Shown in pieces: positions 5,895 through 6,190 of a stretch of DNA of 6,190 nt (its first letter is position 1; each line of letters begins with the position of its first letter). The DNA is from an uncultured Treponema sp. (GTDB lineage: Bacteria > Spirochaetota > Spirochaetia > Treponematales > Treponemataceae). The translations under genes and the position numbers were made by a program. The stretch covers positions 1 to 6,190 of the forward strand of contig CAJOPO010000017.1 in NCBI GenBank assembly GCA_905236315.1, read 5' to 3'. The notes under the pieces are model-generated. The model made no database searches and was not told the origin of the DNA. It saw only the letters and a list, made by a program, of their open reading frames with translations.

Positions 5895-5923
5895 ATTATA
5901 TCATAGAGTTTGATATTTGAAAA
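5895..5923 (-). promoter_or_regulatory. Sigma-70 promoter of the P83/100 gene
   Basis: On the minus strand, TTTTCA (5918-5923, 4 of 6) is followed by a 17-nt spacer and a perfect TATAAT (5895-5900). The leader would be about 30 nt and include the AGGAG site. A second TATAAT at 5885-5890 has no good -35 at the right distance. Confidence 0.6.
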
Positions 5924-5980
5924 TGGTAAATTTTATTAAGTTATGTAAATCTGTTTTTCCCTGGTATAACCTAAGGAGAG

Positions 5981-6012
5981 GAACAAACGGATTTGTTCGC
6001 ACCTAACGGTGC
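5981..6012. repeat. Two adjoining perfect hairpins
   Basis: GAACAAA (5981-5987) pairs with TTTGTTC (5992-5998) across the tetraloop CGGA. It is followed with no gap by GCACC (5999-6003) pairing with GGTGC (6008-6012) across TAAC. Two perfect stems with 4-nt loops directly abutting suggest a folded RNA or a palindromic intergenic repeat. No function is recognised. Confidence 0.5.
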
Positions 6013-6025
6013 TCACATAAAAAAC

Positions 6026-6047
6026 AAGGAGCATTAGTTTACTCCTT
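6026..6047. terminator. Intrinsic-terminator-like hairpin
   Basis: AAGGAG (6026-6031) pairs with CTCCTT (6042-6047) around a 10-nt loop. On the minus strand the stem is followed by G and six U residues (complement of 6019-6024), a good terminator form. On the plus strand it is followed by UU then CC, which is weaker. No minus-strand gene lies between it and the right edge, so it may end a transcript entering from outside, or the hairpin array itself. Confidence 0.5.
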
Positions 6048-6071
6048 TTCCTGTATAGCGTTCTTTAATAC

Positions 6072-6100
6072 TTGAAATTTTTGGGAAAATGTGTTATTAT
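6072..6100 (+). promoter_or_regulatory. Sigma-70 promoter reading out of the window
   Basis: TTGAAA (6072-6077, 5 of 6) is followed by an exact 17-nt spacer and TATTAT (6095-6100, 5 of 6). Transcription would begin near 6107 and go directly into the hairpin at 6112-6135. It probably serves a gene beyond the right edge. An alternative TATAAT at 6098-6103 would give a 20-nt spacer, which is less likely. Confidence 0.55.
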
Positions 6101-6111
6101 AATTAGGGAGT

Positions 6112-6135
6112 CTCTAAAAACTTCAGTTTTTAGAG
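6112..6135. repeat. Perfect hairpin at the start of the rightward transcript
   Basis: CTCTAAAAAC (6112-6121) pairs with GTTTTTAGAG (6126-6135) across TTCA; one more T-A pair can close the loop. The stem begins about 5 nt after the predicted transcript start of the 6072-6100 promoter. Such a 5' stem can protect an mRNA from decay. It could equally be one copy of a dispersed intergenic palindrome. Confidence 0.55.
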
Positions 6136-6154
6136 GCAACTTTGAAAATGCGAT

Positions 6155-6187
6155 GTTGTAAGTCGCGCTATTATAGCGACTTACAAC
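6155..6187. repeat. Perfect 12-bp stem hairpin at the right edge
   Basis: GTTGTAAGTCGC (6155-6166) pairs perfectly with GCGACTTACAAC (6176-6187) around a 9-nt loop. An alternative inner stem CGCTA/TAGCG with a TTA loop is also possible. It is the longest perfect inverted repeat in the window. It lies 19 nt after the previous hairpin and reaches almost to the window edge, so its true extent is not visible. Confidence 0.6.
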
Positions 6188-6190
6188 TCG

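Larger units (their letters stand above)
5856..6190. other. Gene-free right flank holding promoters and five hairpins
   Basis: After the P83/100 promoter this stretch contains no complete gene. It holds two adjacent hairpins (5981-6012), a likely terminator (6026-6047), a plus-strand promoter (6072-6100) and two long hairpins (6112-6135 and 6155-6187). A short plus-strand frame opens at 6148 (ATG) and runs to the edge without a stop; it begins M-R-C-C-K-S and overlaps the last hairpin, so it is too short and too repeat-like to call as a gene. Confidence 0.5.

Noticed and set aside
6148..6190. Start of a plus-strand gene beginning M-R-C-C-K-S at the right edge
   Set aside because: Only 14 codons are visible, they run through a perfect hairpin, and the nearest GAGG is 11 nt upstream inside another stem. 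It may be repeat sequence.

Overview
The window is AT-rich chromosomal DNA from a spirochaete, most likely a Treponema. The strongest evidence is the right-hand gene (4392-5855, minus strand). It encodes a secreted protein of the P83/100 antigen family, which I know only from Borrelia and Treponema. No rRNA, tRNA, CRISPR array, transposase or phage gene is visible, and all five genes look intact.

Layout from left to right. 1-193 is non-coding, with a 12-bp palindrome at the edge and a hairpin. 194-1117 (minus) encodes an ArsR-type winged-helix regulator with a large C-terminal putative sensor domain. It has a near-consensus sigma-70 promoter (1171-1199), an inverted repeat in its leader that could be an autoregulatory operator, and a Shine-Dalgarno that favours a start 13 codons inside the longest frame. 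1197-1222 is a strong hairpin that closes the next operon and touches the regulator's -35 box. 1281-2390 and 2393-3859 (both minus) form a tight two-gene operon: first an MBOAT membrane O-acyltransferase (AlgI/PatB type), then 2 nt later a membrane-anchored SGNH-hydrolase-like partner (AlgJ/AlgX/DHHW type). Together they probably O-acylate an envelope or extracellular glycan.

The 73-bp gap 3860-3932 separates this operon from a divergent XRE-family regulator (3933-4292, plus). Two nearly identical 17-bp direct repeats lie here, one over the first codon of the MBOAT gene and one ending just before the regulator's start. Neither gene has a Shine-Dalgarno, and the predicted MBOAT promoter places the transcript start almost on the AUG. 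The XRE protein is therefore a reasonable candidate to control both itself and the acylation operon.

The XRE gene converges on the P83/100 gene across a 99-bp gap that contains a GC-richer hairpin. The P83/100 gene has a good promoter and Shine-Dalgarno. To its right (5856-6190) there is no complete gene, but there are five hairpins in about 200 bp, a likely intrinsic terminator and a plus-strand promoter at 6072-6100 that reads out of the window. This region looks like a set of short structured intergenic elements, or the leader of a gene beyond the right edge.

The most interesting points are the divergent promoter with paired repeats and no ribosome binding sites, the acyltransferase pair in a spirochaete, the uncharacterised CxxC-containing sensor domain of the ArsR-type protein, and the structured right flank. 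Nothing here clearly shows a wholly new defence or mobile system.
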